The translations under genes and the position numbers were made by a program. A DNA stretch of 64,000 nucleotides from Ruminococcus sp. Zagget11 (GTDB lineage Bacteria > Bacillota > Clostridia > Oscillospirales > Ruminococcaceae): positions 1 through 64,000 of the forward strand of contig MSHL01000042.1 of NCBI GenBank assembly GCA_001941135.1. The letters are read 5' to 3'. The notes below the pieces were generated by a model that did not search any database, was not told the DNA's origin, and saw only the letters and a list, made by a program, of their open reading frames with translations. This document shows positions 7,424 through 18,406 of the stretch, in pieces (positions within the stretch are counted from its first letter, which is position 1; the number at the start of each line of letters is the position of its first letter).

Positions 7424-10400
7424 CTAAAATAGGGATATTTGCGCAGTCTTGGGAAGATCGCCCATTGCCCCTATGCTTTCAAGTGTTTCAATGATAGTTG
7501 CCGAAACACCGCTCTTTTCCTGAAGCTCCTCAATGGAGATAAAATCTCCCTCGTGGACAGCCTTGTACAGATATTTTGCGGCATTTTCTCCCACGCCCTT
7601 TACGGAGCAGAAAGGCAGCCTTATTTTGCCGTCCTCCACCACGTATTTTGTGGCGTGGGACTTGTAAATATCTATCGGCAGGAAGCTGTACCCTCTCGCC
7701 ATCATCTCGTTTACGATAAGCAGCATATCATACGTGCCGTCGTCCTTTGCGGTTTTATCATTTCCCTTAGCCTTGATAGCAGCCATCTTTGCCTTTACCG
7801 CATCTCTACCCATTATAGCCGTTTCCGCATCGAAGTCCTCACCTCTTACGGTAAATACCGTAGCGTAAAATTCCAAGGGGTAATATACCTTGTACCAAGC
7901 AAGCTTGTTGGCGGCAATTACATATGCAGCCGCATGGGCTTTCGGGAACATATATTTTATCTTCAGACAGCTGTCTATATACCACTCGGGCACATCATGC
8001 TCCCGCATAGTCTGTTTCATTTCCTCGGTAAGAAGCTTGGGAGCTTTTCCCTTACGGGTAATCTCCATTATCTGGAACGAAAGGCTCGGGTCAACGCCGT
8101 GATAAATAAGATATGTCATAATACCATCACGACAGCCTATAACCTCGGAAATGGTACAGGTGCCGTTTCTGATAAGATCCTGGGCATTTCCCAGCCATAC
8201 GTCCGTACCGTGGGAGAGTCCCGAAATTTGCAGCAAATCGGAGAACTTGGTGGGCTTTGCCTCCACAAGCATCTGCATAGCAAATCCCGTACCCATCTCG
8301 GGAATAGCCAGCGTTCCCGTCTGCCAGCCTATATCCTCGGCGGTAACGCCAAGAGCCTCGGGCGAAAGATAAAGGCTCATAACCTTTTCATCCGCCGTGA
8401 AAATATCCTTTGTCATTACACCCGTCATATCCTCCAAATGCTTATAAAGTGTGGGTACATCGTGACCCAGCTCATCAAGCTTGAGTATGGTATCATGGAG
8501 GGAATGGAAGTCAAAGTGGGTTGTAACTATATCCGACTTGGGATCTTCGGCAGGATGCTGAACAGCTGTGAAATCGTAAACCTCGTAATCGGAGGGAACA
8601 ACGACCATTCCTCCGGGGTGCTGACCTGTGGTACGCTTTACGCCCGTACAGCCCAGTGCAAGCCGACTTACCTCCGCCTTGGAAACGTGCTGTCCCGTAT
8701 CCTCAAGATAATGCTGAACATAACCGAACGCGGTCTTTTCCATTACCGCAGATATAGTACCCGCCTTGAACACGTTTTCACTACCGAAAAGGGTTTCTGT
8801 ATATTTATGCGCTTGGGACTGGTATTCGCCCGAAAAATTAAGGTCGATATCGGGGGCTTTTTCGCCGTGAAATCCCAAAAATGTTTCAAAGGGAATATCG
8901 TGACCGTCCCTTATATAATCCACACCGCACACGGGGCACTTTTTCGGAGGCATATCATAACCCGAACCGTACTCGCCGTTTGTAAAAAATTCGCTGCGAT
9001 GACACTTGGGACAAAGATAATGGGGCGGCAGTGAATTAACCTCGGAAATTCCCGACATATTGGCAACAAAGGACGATCCCACAGAACCTCTCGAACCAAC
9101 CTGATAGCCATTTTCATTGGAATTTGCAACCAGCTTTTGGGCAATCATATAAAGAACCGCAAATCCGTTCTTTATGATAGAGCCAAGCTCCTTATCCAGT
9201 CTTTCCCTCACTATATCGGGCAGCGGATCTCCGTAAACCGCTTTAGCCCTTTCCCATGTAATACGGGGCAGCTCCTCCTCGGCATTATCCATACTGGGTG
9301 TAAATGTTCCGGGAGGGATCGGCTGTATATCAGGGTCTACCATATCGGCGATTTTATTGGTATTGGTCACGCAAACCTCGTAAGCCTTTTCCTCGCCCAG
9401 ATATTGAAATTCAGCCAGCATCTCCTCGGTGGTTCTAAGGTAAAGGGGCGGCTGATGCTCCGCATCGTCAAACTTGTCGTACATAAGTATTTTCCTGAAA
9501 ACAGAGTCCTCTGGATTCATAAAATGCACGTCACAGGTAGCGACCACAGGTATATCCAGTGCATCGCCAAGCTCCACTATTTTGCGGTTAAGCTCCTGCA
9601 AATCCTCAACCGAGTTAATATCCTCGTAATCCTCGTCCCTTATAAGAAACTCGTTGTTGGGTATAGGCTGTATCTCCAGGTAATCGTAAAAGGAGGCTAT
9701 TTTGCAAAGCACGTCCCAAGGTCTGCCCTCACGGACAGCCGTATACAATTCACCCTGCTCGCAGGCACTTCCGATAATAAGTCCCTCTCTGTGCTTTATA
9801 AGCTGTGACATGGGTATTCTCGGTCGGCGGCTGTAGTAGTTCAGGTGACCCATAGAAACCAGCTTGTACAGATTTTTAAGTCCCGCATTGTTTTTCACAA
9901 GGATAATCTGGTGATAGGGCTTCAGCTTTTTCAGGTCAACATTCTTCATGCAGACATTTATCTCGCTGATCCTTGTAATTCTGCTCTCGTCCATAAGCCT
10001 CTGGGCAAGCTTTACAAAAATCCTCGCAAGCATTCTTGCGTCCTCATAGGCTCTGTGGTGGTCAAATTCACCCAGTCCCAAATGCTTTGCAACTATATCC
10101 AGCTTATGCTTTTTCAGTTCGGGAAGCATACTGCGGCACAGCACCACCGTATCGATAACGGAAAAGCGGAAATCTATACCGTACCTTTCGCAGGCTGTCT
10201 TGATAAACGACGTGTCAAATCCCGCATTGTGGGCGATAAGCACGGGATTTTCCCCGCAAAACTCCACAAATTTCCGAAGTGCCTCCTCTTGGCCGGGCGC
10301 GTCCTTGACCATTTCATCGGTAATTCCCGTCAGCTTTACCACCCTTTCGGGAATAGGCTTTTCAGGGTTTGCAAAGGTGGAGAAATTCTCCCCCAGCTCC

Positions 10401-11752
10401 AAATCGTCCACAGCAACCGCACCGTATTCCGTTATCCTGTCGGAAACGGCGTTAAAGCCCGTTGTTTCCAAGTCAAACACAATAAGCCGTCCCGTAACCT
10501 CCGCATCGGTGTTTACCTGAACGGCGCTTGTAAGGTCATTTACCGAATATCCCTCACAGCCGTATATTATCTTAAAGTCCTTGCCCTCCTTGCGAATTGC
10601 CTTGCAGGCGGCGGCAGCCTCGGGAAATGCTTGTACTCCGCCGTGGTCGGTTATAGCAATGGCGGTATGTCCCCATGATGCGGCACGTTTAACCAGCTTT
10701 TCGGCAGGAGTAAGCGCATCCATAGTTGACATATTTGTATGCATATGCAGCTCAACACGCTTAACCTCGCTGTTGTCGGTGCGTTCCCTTTTCTTCACAA
10801 CCATAATATCATAGGGACGGAGGATAAGCTCTCCCTCAAAGGTATCAAAATCCACTCTACCCCTTATAACGCAGGTTACGCCCTTTTTCAGCGGAGAAAG
10901 CAGGTTCTCGCTGTCCTTATCCGCAAAATCCTTTATGCTGATTGAACCTGTATAGTCGGTTATGCTGATTGTGGTAATACGCTTTTCCTCGCCCTTTTTG
11001 TTGCGTATCTCCTTTTCGGTATAATCAAAGACATCGCCCCATACCACAATTTCCTGCTTTGCCTCGTAAATATCGCCGATATTCACCGCACTGTCGGCAT
11101 ATATCTTCTTCCCCTTGATGATTGTCGCACCCTCGGAAAGCGCCGGCAATGTCTTGAAATCAACGGACACGGTCTGTTCGGAGACAGATCTTTGCACTGT
11201 GGGGGTATCCGCTGCGTTTGCCCCCACAACAGAATCGGCATAGGCAGCGGAAAGAGTTTCCATATACTCGTTTCTATCGTCCTCGGCGGAAGCTTCATCA
11301 GCGGACAGCTTAACGCTTATCTTTCGGGAAAATTCCTCGCTTAGCAGCTTTGACAAAGCCTCCTCAAATCCCGCTTTAAGCAGCAAAGCAGTGCCGCCCT
11401 TTTTCAGCTGAACAGAAAGGGTGTCACCGTCTAAGGTATATATCGCTCCGTTAAGATGACCGTTTATAACAGCCATATCCTGTTTTAGGCGCAAAACCGC
11501 CTCCGCACCGTATTTCGGCACAAACATATCGGGGGTATAGCGGCACTTAATCCGTATAAAATCCACACCCACCGCCGTCCCGCAGGAACGTTCAAAATCA
11601 TTCAGATTTTCAAAACGCTGAAGCTGCGGAAAGCTTGCATAGATATACAAACCCTTTCCGTCCGCACTTCGGCATATTTTCAGCAGCTCTCCCCGTCCCA
11701 CAGGCGCGGGAATATTATCGCTGTATTCGTTAAAAAGCTCTTTTATAAGCAT
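7424..11752 (-). CDS. polC: DNA polymerase III alpha subunit, Gram-positive type
   Basis: Replicative polymerase with built-in proofreading exonuclease. The 1442-aa protein shows, in order, an N-terminal polIII-type region, an OB fold ([13 protein letters not shown] near 265), a PHP domain (ELHMHTNMS near 334), a DEDD 3'-5' exonuclease inserted in it ([11 protein letters not shown] near 425), the polymerase core with a zinc-binding pair (CPKC and CPVC), [13 protein letters not shown], and a C-terminal helix-hairpin region. The domain order is diagnostic for PolC rather than DnaE. It follows ispG at a 6-bp gap and is the last gene of the pyrH-polC run. Confidence 0.98.
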   Translation of the reverse strand: MLIKELFNEYSDNIPAPVGRGELLKICRSADGKGLYIYASFPQLQRFENLNDFERSCGTAVGVDFIRIKCRYTPDMFVPKYGAEAVLRLKQDMAVINGHLNGAIYTLDGDTLSVQLKKGGTALLLKAGFEEALSKLLSEEFSRKISVKLSADEASAEDDRNEYMETLSAAYADSVVGANAADTPTVQRSVSEQTVSVDFKTLPALSEGATIIKGKKIYADSAVNIGDIYEAKQEIVVWGDVFDYTEKEIRNKKGEEKRITTISITDYTGSISIKDFADKDSENLLSPLKKGVTCVIRGRVDFDTFEGELILRPYDIMVVKKRERTDNSEVKRVELHMHTNMSTMDALTPAEKLVKRAASWGHTAIAITDHGGVQAFPEAAAACKAIRKEGKDFKIIYGCEGYSVNDLTSAVQVNTDAEVTGRLIVFDLETTGFNAVSDRITEYGAVAVDDLELGENFSTFANPEKPIPERVVKLTGITDEMVKDAPGQEEALRKFVEFCGENPVLIAHNAGFDTSFIKTACERYGIDFRFSVIDTVVLCRSMLPELKKHKLDIVAKHLGLGEFDHHRAYEDARMLARIFVKLAQRLMDESRITRISEINVCMKNVDLKKLKPYHQIILVKNNAGLKNLYKLVSMGHLNYYSRRPRIPMSQLIKHREGLIIGSACEQGELYTAVREGRPWDVLCKIASFYDYLEIQPIPNNEFLIRDEDYEDINSVEDLQELNRKIVELGDALDIPVVATCDVHFMNPEDSVFRKILMYDKFDDAEHQPPLYLRTTEEMLAEFQYLGEEKAYEVCVTNTNKIADMVDPDIQPIPPGTFTPSMDNAEEELPRITWERAKAVYGDPLPDIVRERLDKELGSIIKNGFAVLYMIAQKLVANSNENGYQVGSRGSVGSSFVANMSGISEVNSLPPHYLCPKCHRSEFFTNGEYGSGYDMPPKKCPVCGVDYIRDGHDIPFETFLGFHGEKAPDIDLNFSGEYQSQAHKYTETLFGSENVFKAGTISAVMEKTAFGYVQHYLEDTGQHVSKAEVSRLALGCTGVKRTTGQHPGGMVVVPSDYEVYDFTAVQHPAEDPKSDIVTTHFDFHSLHDTILKLDELGHDVPTLYKHLEDMTGVMTKDIFTADEKVMSLYLSPEALGVTAEDIGWQTGTLAIPEMGTGFAMQMLVEAKPTKFSDLLQISGLSHGTDVWLGNAQDLIRNGTCTISEVIGCRDGIMTYLIYHGVDPSLSFQIMEITRKGKAPKLLTEEMKQTMREHDVPEWYIDSCLKIKYMFPKAHAAAYVIAANKLAWYKVYYPLEFYATVFTVRGEDFDAETAIMGRDAVKAKMAAIKAKGNDKTAKDDGTYDMLLIVNEMMARGYSFLPIDIYKSHATKYVVEDGKIRLPFCSVKGVGENAAKYLYKAVHEGDFISIEELQEKSGVSATIIETLESIGAMGDLPKTAQISLF

Positions 11753-11758
11753 TACTCA

Positions 11759-12829
11759 TCAACCCACTATATTATCAGCCGTTATCCGTTTAACCTCCGC
11801 CATAAGCTCTTCAAGCAGCTTGTCCTCATCTACCTTGCGGAGAATTTCGCCCTTTCGGAAAATAATTCCGCAGCCGTCGCCTCCCGCAACGCCCACATCT
11901 GCCTCTCTTGCTTCTCCGGGACCATTTACGGCACAGCCCATTATCGCAACGGTTATATCGCTGTCAATCCGAGAAAGCTCCTCCTCCGCGCGCTTCGCCA
12001 GTGAAACCAGGTCAATCTTGGTTCTTCCGCAGGTGGGGCAGGAAACCAGTCTTACGCCGTGACCCTTGCCTATGCTGCGAAGAATATCCCTTGCGGCGTA
12101 AATTTCCTTTACGGGGTCATCTGTGAGGGATACACGAATTGTTTCACCTATCCCATCGCACAGAAGCGAGCCTATTCCCACGGCGGACTTAATAAGTCCC
12201 ATTCTCTCCATCCCCGCTTCCGTAACGCCCAAATGCAAGGGATAATCGCAGGTCTGTGCCGCCAAACGGTAAGCCTCTATTGTAGTGGGTACATTACTGG
12301 ACTTTATGGAAACGACTATATCGTCAAAATCACACTGCTCCAAAAGCCGAACATGACCCATAGCGCTTTCCACCAAAGCTTGCGGAGTGGGAGAACCGTA
12401 TTTCGCAAGTATTTCCTTTTCCACCGAACCGGAATTAACCCCTATTCTGATAGGAACAGAGCGGCGGGCACATTCGTCCGCAACAGCCTTTACCCTGTCC
12501 ATACTTCCGATATTTCCGGGATTTATCCTTATTTTATCCGCTCCCGCAGCTGCGCTTTCCAGTGCAAGCTTGTAATCAAAGTGAATGTCAGCCACAAGCG
12601 GTATAGATATATTTTCCTTAATAGCGGATATAAGCGACACAGCGGATTTATTTGGCACTGAAACCCTTACTATCTCGCAGCCTGCCTTTTCCAAAGCCGC
12701 CGCCTGCCTTACATTGCCCTCAATATCCTCGGAGGGCACGTTCAGCATTGACTGCACATATATTTTCTCACCGTCAAGTGTGAGCTTGCCGACCTTGACG
12801 GGCTTTACCTTTCTTGACACGTCAATCAC
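11759..12829 (-). CDS. ispG: 4-hydroxy-3-methylbut-2-en-1-yl diphosphate synthase
   Basis: Iron-sulfur enzyme of the MEP isoprenoid pathway (GcpE). The 356-aa bacterial short form begins with RKVKPVKVGKL and PVYVQSML-like QSMLNVPSED, has the TIM-barrel ADIHFDYKLAL and RINPGNIGS motifs, and cysteines for the 4Fe-4S cluster in SCPTCGRTKIDL and MGCAVNGPGEAREAD. With dxr and uppS in the same run, isoprenoid precursor and undecaprenyl carrier synthesis are co-encoded. Confidence 0.97.
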   Translation of the reverse strand: MIDVSRKVKPVKVGKLTLDGEKIYVQSMLNVPSEDIEGNVRQAAALEKAGCEIVRVSVPNKSAVSLISAIKENISIPLVADIHFDYKLALESAAAGADKIRINPGNIGSMDRVKAVADECARRSVPIRIGVNSGSVEKEILAKYGSPTPQALVESAMGHVRLLEQCDFDDIVVSIKSSNVPTTIEAYRLAAQTCDYPLHLGVTEAGMERMGLIKSAVGIGSLLCDGIGETIRVSLTDDPVKEIYAARDILRSIGKGHGVRLVSCPTCGRTKIDLVSLAKRAEEELSRIDSDITVAIMGCAVNGPGEAREADVGVAGGDGCGIIFRKGEILRKVDEDKLLEELMAEVKRITADNIVG

Positions 12830-12840
12830 CCCTACAAAAT

Positions 12841-13881
12841 CTATCTGAATAAGCCTATAACATCCTTGCAGGTAACCACAAATCCCAGTCCCATCACAAG
12901 TATCAGTCCCGCAAAATGTATCATTCCCTCTGTTTCCGCTTTTATAGGCTTACGCCTTATCGCCTCGATAAGCAGGAAAACAAAGCGTCCTCCGTCAAGA
13001 GCGGGAAATGGTATAAGGTTGAATATTCCCACATTCACCGTGATAAGCAAAGCCATTTCAAGGGTATATTCCAAGTCAAAGCCCGTTTCACTGACAACAT
13101 CGCTGATAACCGTAACTATACCCACAGGACCCGAAAGATCATTTATACCGTATTTTCCTCGGATAATATCACGCAGGGAAATGAGTATAAGGCGTCCGTT
13201 ATACGCCCATTTTTTTAACGCTGTGGGGACAAGCTGAGAGGGGGTAAGCTTCTTTGCAAGCACCTTAAAATCATAGGTAAGGGTTCTTGCACCTGTTTCC
13301 TCGTCAACAGTAATGTTGAACTTCACGGAATTAAACTCCAGCCTCTGTCCGTCACGTTCAACCACAAAATCAATATAGCCGTCCTCATCGTTGGCAAGCT
13401 GAAAAATTATATCATTCGCCGTGAGAACATACATACCGTTGACCTTGACTACCCTGTCGCCCACCTGTATTCCCGACGCTTCAAAGGACGAACCCTCGGT
13501 AATTTGGGCAATCTCGGTTGTCACAACTCTTCCGGAAAGAATAACTACAATAAATGACAGCACAAGTCCCAGCAGCAAATTCATAAACGCTCCCGCCACT
13601 ATTACAAGCATACGCTTATAAACAGGCTTGCTGCGAAATCCTGTACCGTCCAAATCCTCCTCGTCCTCGCCCATAGAGCAAAAGCCTCCTATAGGCAGGG
13701 CGCGTATGGTAAAAAGAGTTTCCTTTCCCTGCTTTTTGAAAAGAATAGGCCCCATTCCTATGGCAAATTCACTTACGGGAATACCGTTAAGCTTTGCCAC
13801 GATAAAATGACCAAACTCATGAACTATGACAATCACGAAAAAAATTACAACAGCAATCAAAATTGAAAGCAATGTACTCAT
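12841..13881 (-). CDS. rseP: Site-2 (RIP) zinc metalloprotease
   Basis: Intramembrane protease of the RseP/RasP family that cleaves anti-sigma factors and leftover signal peptides. The 346-aa protein has the HEFGH zinc motif at residues 21-25 in the first membrane segment, a PDZ domain (IQVGDRVVKVNGM), and the second active-site motif NLIPFPALDGGR near 295 in a later membrane segment. It sits between dxr and ispG, the usual Firmicutes order. Confidence 0.96.
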   Translation of the reverse strand: MSTLLSILIAVVIFFVIVIVHEFGHFIVAKLNGIPVSEFAIGMGPILFKKQGKETLFTIRALPIGGFCSMGEDEEDLDGTGFRSKPVYKRMLVIVAGAFMNLLLGLVLSFIVVILSGRVVTTEIAQITEGSSFEASGIQVGDRVVKVNGMYVLTANDIIFQLANDEDGYIDFVVERDGQRLEFNSVKFNITVDEETGARTLTYDFKVLAKKLTPSQLVPTALKKWAYNGRLILISLRDIIRGKYGINDLSGPVGIVTVISDVVSETGFDLEYTLEMALLITVNVGIFNLIPFPALDGGRFVFLLIEAIRRKPIKAETEGMIHFAGLILVMGLGFVVTCKDVIGLFR

Positions 13882-13908
13882 AAAACGAAAATCCTTTCAG
13901 GAAAACCA

Positions 13909-15090
13909 TTATCGGCTGCACAACTCAGCCTTTGACATTGAATTAACGTATTCCCTTGCTTTCCTATCCGCCCTCAGGCAGTCGGAAATATCGGTTATAT
14001 CCGTGGATTTTATTTCATCAAACGCGCCCCTAACAAGCTCTCCTATACGTGTAAAGCCTATTTTCCCGTCAATGAACAATGCTGTCGCCGCTTCATTTGC
14101 GCCGTTCACCACCGCAGGGGCTGTTCCTCCGATTTTCGCCGCTTCCACAGCGGTTTTCAAGCAGACAAATGTATCAAAATCCGGCTTTTCAAAGGTAAGT
14201 GTGCCGATTTCGGTGAGCTTCAGCGGCTTTGAAAGGGATTCATAGCGTTCGGGATAGGTAAGTGCAAACTGTATAGGTATCTTCATATCGGGTACGCCCA
14301 TCTGACCTATCACCGCATTGTCGGAAAATACAACAGCGGAATGGAGTATGCTCTGCCTGTGAATCACAATCTCTATACTTTCGGGAGGCAGATCAAAAAG
14401 CCACATCGCCTCGATAAGCTCCAGTCCCTTGTTCATCATTGTTGCGCTGTCAACGGTGATTTTCTTTCCCATTGACCAATTGGGGTGAGCCAGAGCCTGT
14501 TCTATGGTTACGTTTTCCAGCTCCTCCGCCTTTTTTCCGTAAAACGGACCTCCCGATGCAGTAAGTATAATGCCCTTAAACTGATTGCCCCTTTCCCCCC
14601 GCAGTGCCATTATGCTCTGGAAAATTGCGCTGTGCTCGCTGTCAATGGGGAGTATTTTCACGCCCTTTTTCGCCGCAGATTCCATAACAAGCTTTCCTCC
14701 GCAGACAAGGGTTTCCTTATTGGCAAGGGCAATATCCATACCGCTTTCAATAGCTGCAAGGGTCGGCCGCAACCCAACCATTCCCACAACTGCATTTACG
14801 GTAATATCCGCATTACTGTCGGCAGCGAGGGTACACAGTCCCTCCATACCGCATAAAACCTTAATACCCGAACCGAAAAGCTCGTTTTTCAGCTTGGTAT
14901 AACAGTCCTCGTCATAGATACAAACGGCAGTCGGATTAAACTCCCTTGCCTGCCCTATAAGCATATCACAGCTTGACCTTGCGGCAAGGCTGTTAACGGA
15001 AATACCGTATTTCCTGCATACCTCAAGGGTCTGAGTGCCGATAGAACCGGTAGAACCCAGTAAATTTACAGTTTTATTCAAAACAATCAC
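13909..15090 (-). CDS. dxr: 1-deoxy-D-xylulose 5-phosphate reductoisomerase
   Basis: NADPH-dependent second step of the MEP pathway. At 393 aa it has normal length, with the nucleotide-binding LLGSTGSIGTQTLEV at the N-terminus, LANKETLVCGG, ILPIDSEHSAIFQ with metal-binding Asp and Glu, LTASGGPF and the NPNWSMG-like HPNWSMGKKITVDSATMMNKGLE. It is followed by rseP with a 27-bp gap. Confidence 0.97.
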   Translation of the reverse strand: MIVLNKTVNLLGSTGSIGTQTLEVCRKYGISVNSLAARSSCDMLIGQAREFNPTAVCIYDEDCYTKLKNELFGSGIKVLCGMEGLCTLAADSNADITVNAVVGMVGLRPTLAAIESGMDIALANKETLVCGGKLVMESAAKKGVKILPIDSEHSAIFQSIMALRGERGNQFKGIILTASGGPFYGKKAEELENVTIEQALAHPNWSMGKKITVDSATMMNKGLELIEAMWLFDLPPESIEIVIHRQSILHSAVVFSDNAVIGQMGVPDMKIPIQFALTYPERYESLSKPLKLTEIGTLTFEKPDFDTFVCLKTAVEAAKIGGTAPAVVNGANEAATALFIDGKIGFTRIGELVRGAFDEIKSTDITDISDCLRADRKAREYVNSMSKAELCSR

Positions 15091-15111
15091 CCTAATTGTT
15101 ATTTTTCACAT

Positions 15112-15273
15112 TTAATAGTCAATCAGCAGAGCGTGTCTGCCTGTCATTCTGAAAAATTCCTCCTCATATTCCTTCATTGCTTTCTTTATTTCCTCCGGTG
15201 CGTCATCCTTGACTCTATCAATCGGAGAATCCTTAACGTGTTCTTTCCATTTACGAAACTCACTTGGCATCAT
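15112..15273 (-). CDS. Small protein of unknown function, 53 aa
   Basis: Too short for the ORF track. Reading on the minus strand from ATGATG at 15273 to TAA at 15112 gives MMPSEFRKWKEHVKD... ending in TGRHALLIDY. A good ribosome site (AGGAG) lies about 10 bases upstream. The peptide is highly charged, predicted helical, and has no signal peptide or membrane segment. It lies between cdsA and dxr, 22 bases from the dxr start, so it is probably co-transcribed. I do not recognise a family. Confidence 0.55.
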   Translation of the reverse strand: MMPSEFRKWKEHVKDSPIDRVKDDAPEEIKKAMKEYEEEFFRMTGRHALLIDY

Positions 15274-15399
15274 TATTCACCATCTCCTGAGAATATTTTT
15301 ATTGCGATATGCTCCAATTAAGCTGCATTGACCTATCTCAACGAGAGAAAAGGTGCCGACGCCGACAGACGCTACAGCACCCCGTTAAAATCGTTAATT

Positions 15400-16239
15400 T
15401 TATGCCGCGGGAAATACATCGAAAACGGAAAAGATAATCAGCAGAAACGGCAGTATGAAATACACGCTGTCAAAGCGGTCAACAATGCCGCCGTGTCCCG
15501 GCATTAAATTGCCAAAGTTCTTAAGCTCATTTTCCCGCTTGATAAGAGATGCGGACAAATCCCCGACTATAGCTATAACCGCACAAACCAAAACAGCAAT
15601 GATAAGCAGCGGATAATTTACCGTGAACATTACTCCCCTCGCAGCCATAATACTCTGATAGCAAACGGCAAAAATTACAAATACTATGACAGAAACCACA
15701 GCACCGCCTATAGCGCCCTCCACGGTCTTTTTCGGGGAAATATCGGGACACAGCTTATGCTTACCCAGCGCCGTTCCCACAAAGTATGCGCCGCCGTCGG
15801 GCAGCCATGCCGCCATAAGAGCCATTACTACATATATTATGCCGTGAACATCGTCAATATTCTTTAAAGAAATTATACAGGTGACGGAAAGGGATATAAG
15901 AGCCGTGACAGCTATCATCACGCAAAGCTTTTCAAAGGGAAGCTTTTTGTGGTCTCCAACATATCCCGCAAACATCACAAATACCGTTATAAAAACTATA
16001 ACGTACCTTATACCGTAATCGACCCTAAAGTATGCCAAAAAAGGCATCGCAGCCGTGAAAACAAGGCATCCGGCAAAATGAACCGGATATTTCCGCATCC
16101 GACACACATTAAGCAGCTCATATACAGAGTAAGCGGAGATGAACGCCACAGCAATGGGAAATATGATAGTATCGCTGAGGAAAACAATCACAAGACCGAT
16201 TGAAATTCCCACAATAGCGGTAATAATCCTCTGTTTCAC
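15400..16239 (-). CDS. cdsA: Phosphatidate cytidylyltransferase
   Basis: Makes CDP-diacylglycerol from phosphatidic acid and CTP, feeding all phospholipid synthesis. The 279-aa protein has about eight hydrophobic segments and ends with the family signature: SLIKRENELKNFGNLMPGHG followed by GIVDRFDS. Its start is 2 bp from the uppS stop. The 126 bp downstream, before the small ORF, hold a GC-rich hairpin (GGTGC/GCACC arms) followed by a short T-rich stretch, a weak candidate for an internal terminator or processing site. Confidence 0.96.
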   Translation of the reverse strand: MKQRIITAIVGISIGLVIVFLSDTIIFPIAVAFISAYSVYELLNVCRMRKYPVHFAGCLVFTAAMPFLAYFRVDYGIRYVIVFITVFVMFAGYVGDHKKLPFEKLCVMIAVTALISLSVTCIISLKNIDDVHGIIYVVMALMAAWLPDGGAYFVGTALGKHKLCPDISPKKTVEGAIGGAVVSVIVFVIFAVCYQSIMAARGVMFTVNYPLLIIAVLVCAVIAIVGDLSASLIKRENELKNFGNLMPGHGGIVDRFDSVYFILPFLLIIFSVFDVFPAA

Positions 16240-16241
16240 GC

Positions 16242-16967
16242 TTATACACCTCCGAAACGCCTGCTGCGTAAAGCAAACTCGTTTAGCGCCTTATCTAACT
16301 CCTTTTCGTCAAAATCAGGCCAAAGTACATCTGAAAAATAAAGCTCCGCATATGCCGACTGCCAAAGGAGAAAGTTGGACAGTCTTTTCTCGCCGCCCGG
16401 ACGTATTATAAGGTCTGCATCGGCAGCACCTGAGGTATACAGGAGGCTGTCAAGCATTTTTTCGTCAATGTCTCCGGGGTCTGCTCCGCCCTCAACGACA
16501 AGCTGTGCTGCCCTGCGTGCGGCATGGACTATATCATCTCTGCCCCCGTAATTCATGGCAAACATAACCGTAGTGCGATCGGAATATTCCTCCGACTCAC
16601 GTTCAAGCTTCTCCATCTTCACACGCAGCGGGGCAGGAAAAGGGGCTTTATCTCCCAAGAAAAGGATTCGCGCTTTCTGCTTCCGATTATCGAATATCTC
16701 ATCGAGATACTTGTCAAAAAGGCGCATAAGCTCATCCACCTCGTCTTGCGGGCGCTTCCAATTCTCCGTGGAAAAAGCGTAAAGGGTAAGATACTTTATC
16801 CCCAAATCAATGCACCTGTTCACTATTTTCTTGCAAACCTTTGCACCCTCACGATGACCGTAGGTTCTGGGCATACCTCGTTTTTTCGCCCATCTCCCGT
16901 TACCGTCCATGATTATCCCGATATGAGTCGGCAAGACTTTACTTTCCGTCAAGACAACAGACACCAC
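16242..16967 (-). CDS. uppS: Undecaprenyl diphosphate synthase
   Basis: Cis-prenyltransferase that makes the C55 carrier lipid for cell-wall synthesis. The 241-aa product has the phosphate-binding motif HIGIIMDGNGRWAKKRG (catalytic Asp near 21), YGHREGAKV, LTLYAFSTENW, MFAMNYGGRDDI and the C-terminal DLIIRPGGEKRLSNFLLWQ. It lies between frr and cdsA. Confidence 0.97.
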   Translation of the reverse strand: MVSVVLTESKVLPTHIGIIMDGNGRWAKKRGMPRTYGHREGAKVCKKIVNRCIDLGIKYLTLYAFSTENWKRPQDEVDELMRLFDKYLDEIFDNRKQKARILFLGDKAPFPAPLRVKMEKLERESEEYSDRTTVMFAMNYGGRDDIVHAARRAAQLVVEGGADPGDIDEKMLDSLLYTSGAADADLIIRPGGEKRLSNFLLWQSAYAELYFSDVLWPDFDEKELDKALNEFALRSRRFGGV

Positions 16968-16991
16968 CCTCTAAAGGAAAATAAATAAGGA

Positions 16992-17546
16992 TTATACGGT
17001 CATTATTTCCTTTTCCTTGTCGGCAACAGCGGCATCAACCGCAGCAATAGCCTTGTCTGTAACCTTTTGCAGCTCCTTTTTCAAATCCTTTACATCGTCC
17101 TCGGTAATCTCGCCGTTTTTCTTAGCCGCCTTGAACTTATCCATAGCATCTCTGCGGGCATTTCTTACAACAACCTTTGCTTCCTCGCCGTTGCCCTTAA
17201 CCTGCTTAACAAGCTCTTTTCTTCTTTCCTCGGTGGGCTGAGGGAAAGCAAGGCGCAGGCATCTTCCGTCATTTGTGGGGGTGATACCTATATCGCTGGC
17301 AAGAATAGCCTTTTCAATGTTTTTAAGCGAGGACACGTCCCACGGCTGAATAACCAAAACACGTGCCTCGGAAGCGGAAACCGCAGCCATTGCGTTAATA
17401 GCGGTGGGCATTCCGTAATAATCAACCTGAACCTTATCCAAAACAGCGGGATTGGCTCTGCCCGCTCTTACAGTGGAAAGCTCTCTTTCTAAGCTGGCAA
17501 TGCATTTATCCATTTTTACCTGTGCGGCTTTAACCATTTCGTTCAT
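16992..17546 (-). CDS. frr: Ribosome recycling factor
   Basis: Splits post-termination ribosomes together with EF-G. I place the start at the ATG giving MNEMVKAAQVKMD (184 aa), because AAAGGA lies 8 bases upstream and this matches family length; the ORF track extends 8 codons further. The three-helix-bundle pattern is clear: RAGRANPAVLDKVQVDYYG, the central sandwich, and a lysine-rich C-terminal helix. It follows pyrH closely. Confidence 0.96.
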   Translation of the reverse strand: MNEMVKAAQVKMDKCIASLERELSTVRAGRANPAVLDKVQVDYYGMPTAINAMAAVSASEARVLVIQPWDVSSLKNIEKAILASDIGITPTNDGRCLRLAFPQPTEERRKELVKQVKGNGEEAKVVVRNARRDAMDKFKAAKKNGEITEDDVKDLKKELQKVTDKAIAAVDAAVADKEKEIMTV

Positions 17547-17570
17547 AATAACAATTCCTTTCAATATCAA

Positions 17571-18287
17571 TTATTCGGCTACGACAAATGTACCCACATT
17601 TTCACCCATACACGCATCGTATATGTTATCCGGTCTGCTCAGGTCAAAAACCAAGATAGGCAGCTTATTGTCACGGCACATCGACGCCGCGGTGCTGTCC
17701 ATGACCTCCAGTCCCTTTACCAGAATATCATTAAATGTAATGGTGTCATATTTAACGGCGTCATCATACTTATTGGGGTCTTTGTCGTAAACTCCGTCAA
17801 CCATTGTGGCTTTAAGCACGATATCCGCCTCGATTTCGACAGCTCTCAAGGTTGATGCCGTATCGGTGGAGAAAAAGGGATTTCCCGTACCGCATCCGAA
17901 GATAACTACTCTCCCCTTTTCCAGGTGACGGACAGCCCTATTTCTTATATAAGGCTCCGCAACCGCCGGCATGGAAATTGCGGTCTGTACTCTTACGTCA
18001 AGCCCTAGGGATTCCAGTACATCGGCAACAGCAAGGGCATTCATGGTAGTGGCAAGCATACCGATATGATCCGCACGCGTCCTGTCCATAGCGCCGCTGG
18101 AACGTCCTCTCCAGAAGTTTCCTCCTCCCACAACAATGCCTATCTGTATGCCCGCATCCACACACTTTTTAATGCTTTCGCAAATAGGTGTTATAACGCC
18201 GTAATCAAGACCGGTCTTTTTATCCCCGGCAAGCGCCTCTCCGCTGAGCTTGAGAAGAACTCTCTTATACTTTGGCTGGGTCGCCAT
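17571..18287 (-). CDS. pyrH: UMP kinase
   Basis: Phosphorylates UMP to UDP; hexameric amino-acid-kinase fold, allosterically controlled. The 238-aa protein opens with [15 protein letters not shown], followed by [26 protein letters not shown] and the [15 protein letters not shown] uridine-binding loop. It is the first gene of the pyrH-frr-uppS-cdsA-dxr-rseP-ispG-polC run and has its own promoter upstream. Confidence 0.97.
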   Translation of the reverse strand: MATQPKYKRVLLKLSGEALAGDKKTGLDYGVITPICESIKKCVDAGIQIGIVVGGGNFWRGRSSGAMDRTRADHIGMLATTMNALAVADVLESLGLDVRVQTAISMPAVAEPYIRNRAVRHLEKGRVVIFGCGTGNPFFSTDTASTLRAVEIEADIVLKATMVDGVYDKDPNKYDDAVKYDTITFNDILVKGLEVMDSTAASMCRDNKLPILVFDLSRPDNIYDACMGENVGTFVVAE

Positions 18288-18335
18288 AAATTAAACATTC
18301 CTTTCATAAGAAAAGTATATTAGCCTACAACGTAT

Positions 18336-18364
18336 ATTTTACACTAAAAAGACAGATTTGTAAA
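18336..18364 (-). promoter_or_regulatory. Sigma-A promoter of the pyrH-polC run
   Basis: Minus-strand TTTACA (18359-18364), 17-bp spacer, TAAAAT (18336-18341), about 50 bp upstream of pyrH. Confidence 0.65.
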
Positions 18365-18406
18365 GCCTTTTTTGTAAAAAATATTAAAAGAACCGTGCAG
18401 ATCCTC

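Noticed and set aside
7439-9034. 531-aa plus-strand ORF opposite polC
   Set aside because: It is a shadow of polC; the polC frame carries all the conserved motifs.
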